From Rhodothermales bacterium (GTDB lineage: Bacteria; Bacteroidota; Rhodothermia; Rhodothermales; UBA10348), in assembly GCA_030833605.1 (NCBI GenBank), contig JAURGV010000122.1, positions 1-7,115 of the forward strand: a stretch of DNA of 7,115 nucleotides, written 5' to 3'. The notes under the pieces were generated by a model that worked only from the letters and a program-made list of their open reading frames with translations, was not told the DNA's origin and made no database searches. Positions 6,988-7,115 of this stretch are shown here, one piece after another. The position numbers and the translations under genes are program-made. Each line of letters opens with the position of its first letter. Within the stretch, counting starts at the first letter, position 1.

Positions 6988-7115
6988 CTACACCACAAAA
7001 CACGTACGAGTTATCGTACATCGTCAATTCGGTTATTTCCGATGAGCAGGTTAAAGAACTCGTTTCTCGAGTTACTGCATACATTTCGGAAGCCGGTGGC
7101 GAAATCATCGAAGTC
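6984..7115 (+). CDS. rpsF: 30S ribosomal protein bS6 (3' end outside window)
   Basis: Small-subunit protein that binds the 16S rRNA central domain as a heterodimer with bS18. Only the first 44 residues are in the window. They read MATPQNTYELSYIVNSV, then a helix with SDEQVKELVSRVTAYI, then GGEIIEV, which is the beta-alpha-beta start of the bS6 fold (YE-x-YIV strand, helix, and second strand beginning GGxIxEV). The ATG at 6984 is preceded by AAGGGG at 6974-6979, a reasonable Shine-Dalgarno four bases from the start when counted from the last G. The frame stays open to the window end. rpsR and rplI usually follow rpsF and would be expected just downstream. A structured leader precedes the gene. 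Confidence 0.92.
   Translation, partial: MATPQNTYELSYIVNSVISDEQVKELVSRVTAYISEAGGEIIEV

Noticed and set aside
6755..7045. 96-residue plus-strand frame spanning the end of prfA, the rpsF leader and the rpsF start
   Set aside because: It overlaps two real genes in another frame and has a low-complexity, Cys/Trp/Phe-rich product with no domain; the leader is better explained as RNA structure.
1..7115. Hidden mobile element, CRISPR array, tRNA or defence/toxin-antitoxin module
   Set aside because: Nearly all bases are accounted for by conserved housekeeping genes; no terminal repeats, regular repeat-spacer pattern, cloverleaf or recognisable defence protein was seen.

Overview
The window is a chromosomal housekeeping segment from a diderm (Gram-negative-type) bacterium. 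The presence of lptB, which powers lipopolysaccharide export, shows the outer membrane. GC content looks close to one half (judged by eye, not computed). Several genes (tyrS, glmS, prfA and the hypothetical gene) lack a clear Shine-Dalgarno sequence. bS6 begins with a short extension before its TYELSYIVN-type strand, and the DAHP synthase is the type I-beta form. Together these suggest a Bacteroidota-related lineage, perhaps Rhodothermota or Balneolota. This placement is inference at low to moderate confidence.

Layout from left to right: the 3' part of lptB (2-706), then a weak hairpin terminator (724-745). Next is tyrS (about 783-2099), which overlaps aroF (2096-3124) through an ATGA junction. 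A 127-base gap leads to glmS (about 3252-5086). On the opposite strand and ending 5 bases from glmS is a small unrecognised gene for a probable single-pass membrane protein (5092-5472 or 5556). A divergent intergenic region with two consecutive inverted repeats (5593-5649) separates it from prfA (5731-6807). Last, a 176-base leader with a strong hairpin precedes rpsF (6984 to the window end, partial).

Functionally, tyrS and aroF form a pair: charging of tRNA with tyrosine, and the committed first step of the pathway that makes tyrosine. GlmS makes glucosamine-6-phosphate, which feeds UDP-GlcNAc for peptidoglycan and lipid A, and LptB drives transport of finished LPS. prfA and rpsF are translation genes.

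I see no mobile element, CRISPR array, tRNA, rRNA, phage or defence gene. The points that merit a second look are three. First, glmS as written is out of frame at a run of eight A's and lacks an ATG start, although the rest of the enzyme is intact. Second, the rpsF leader could be a bS6:bS18 autoregulatory RNA. Third, the small membrane protein is unrecognised.
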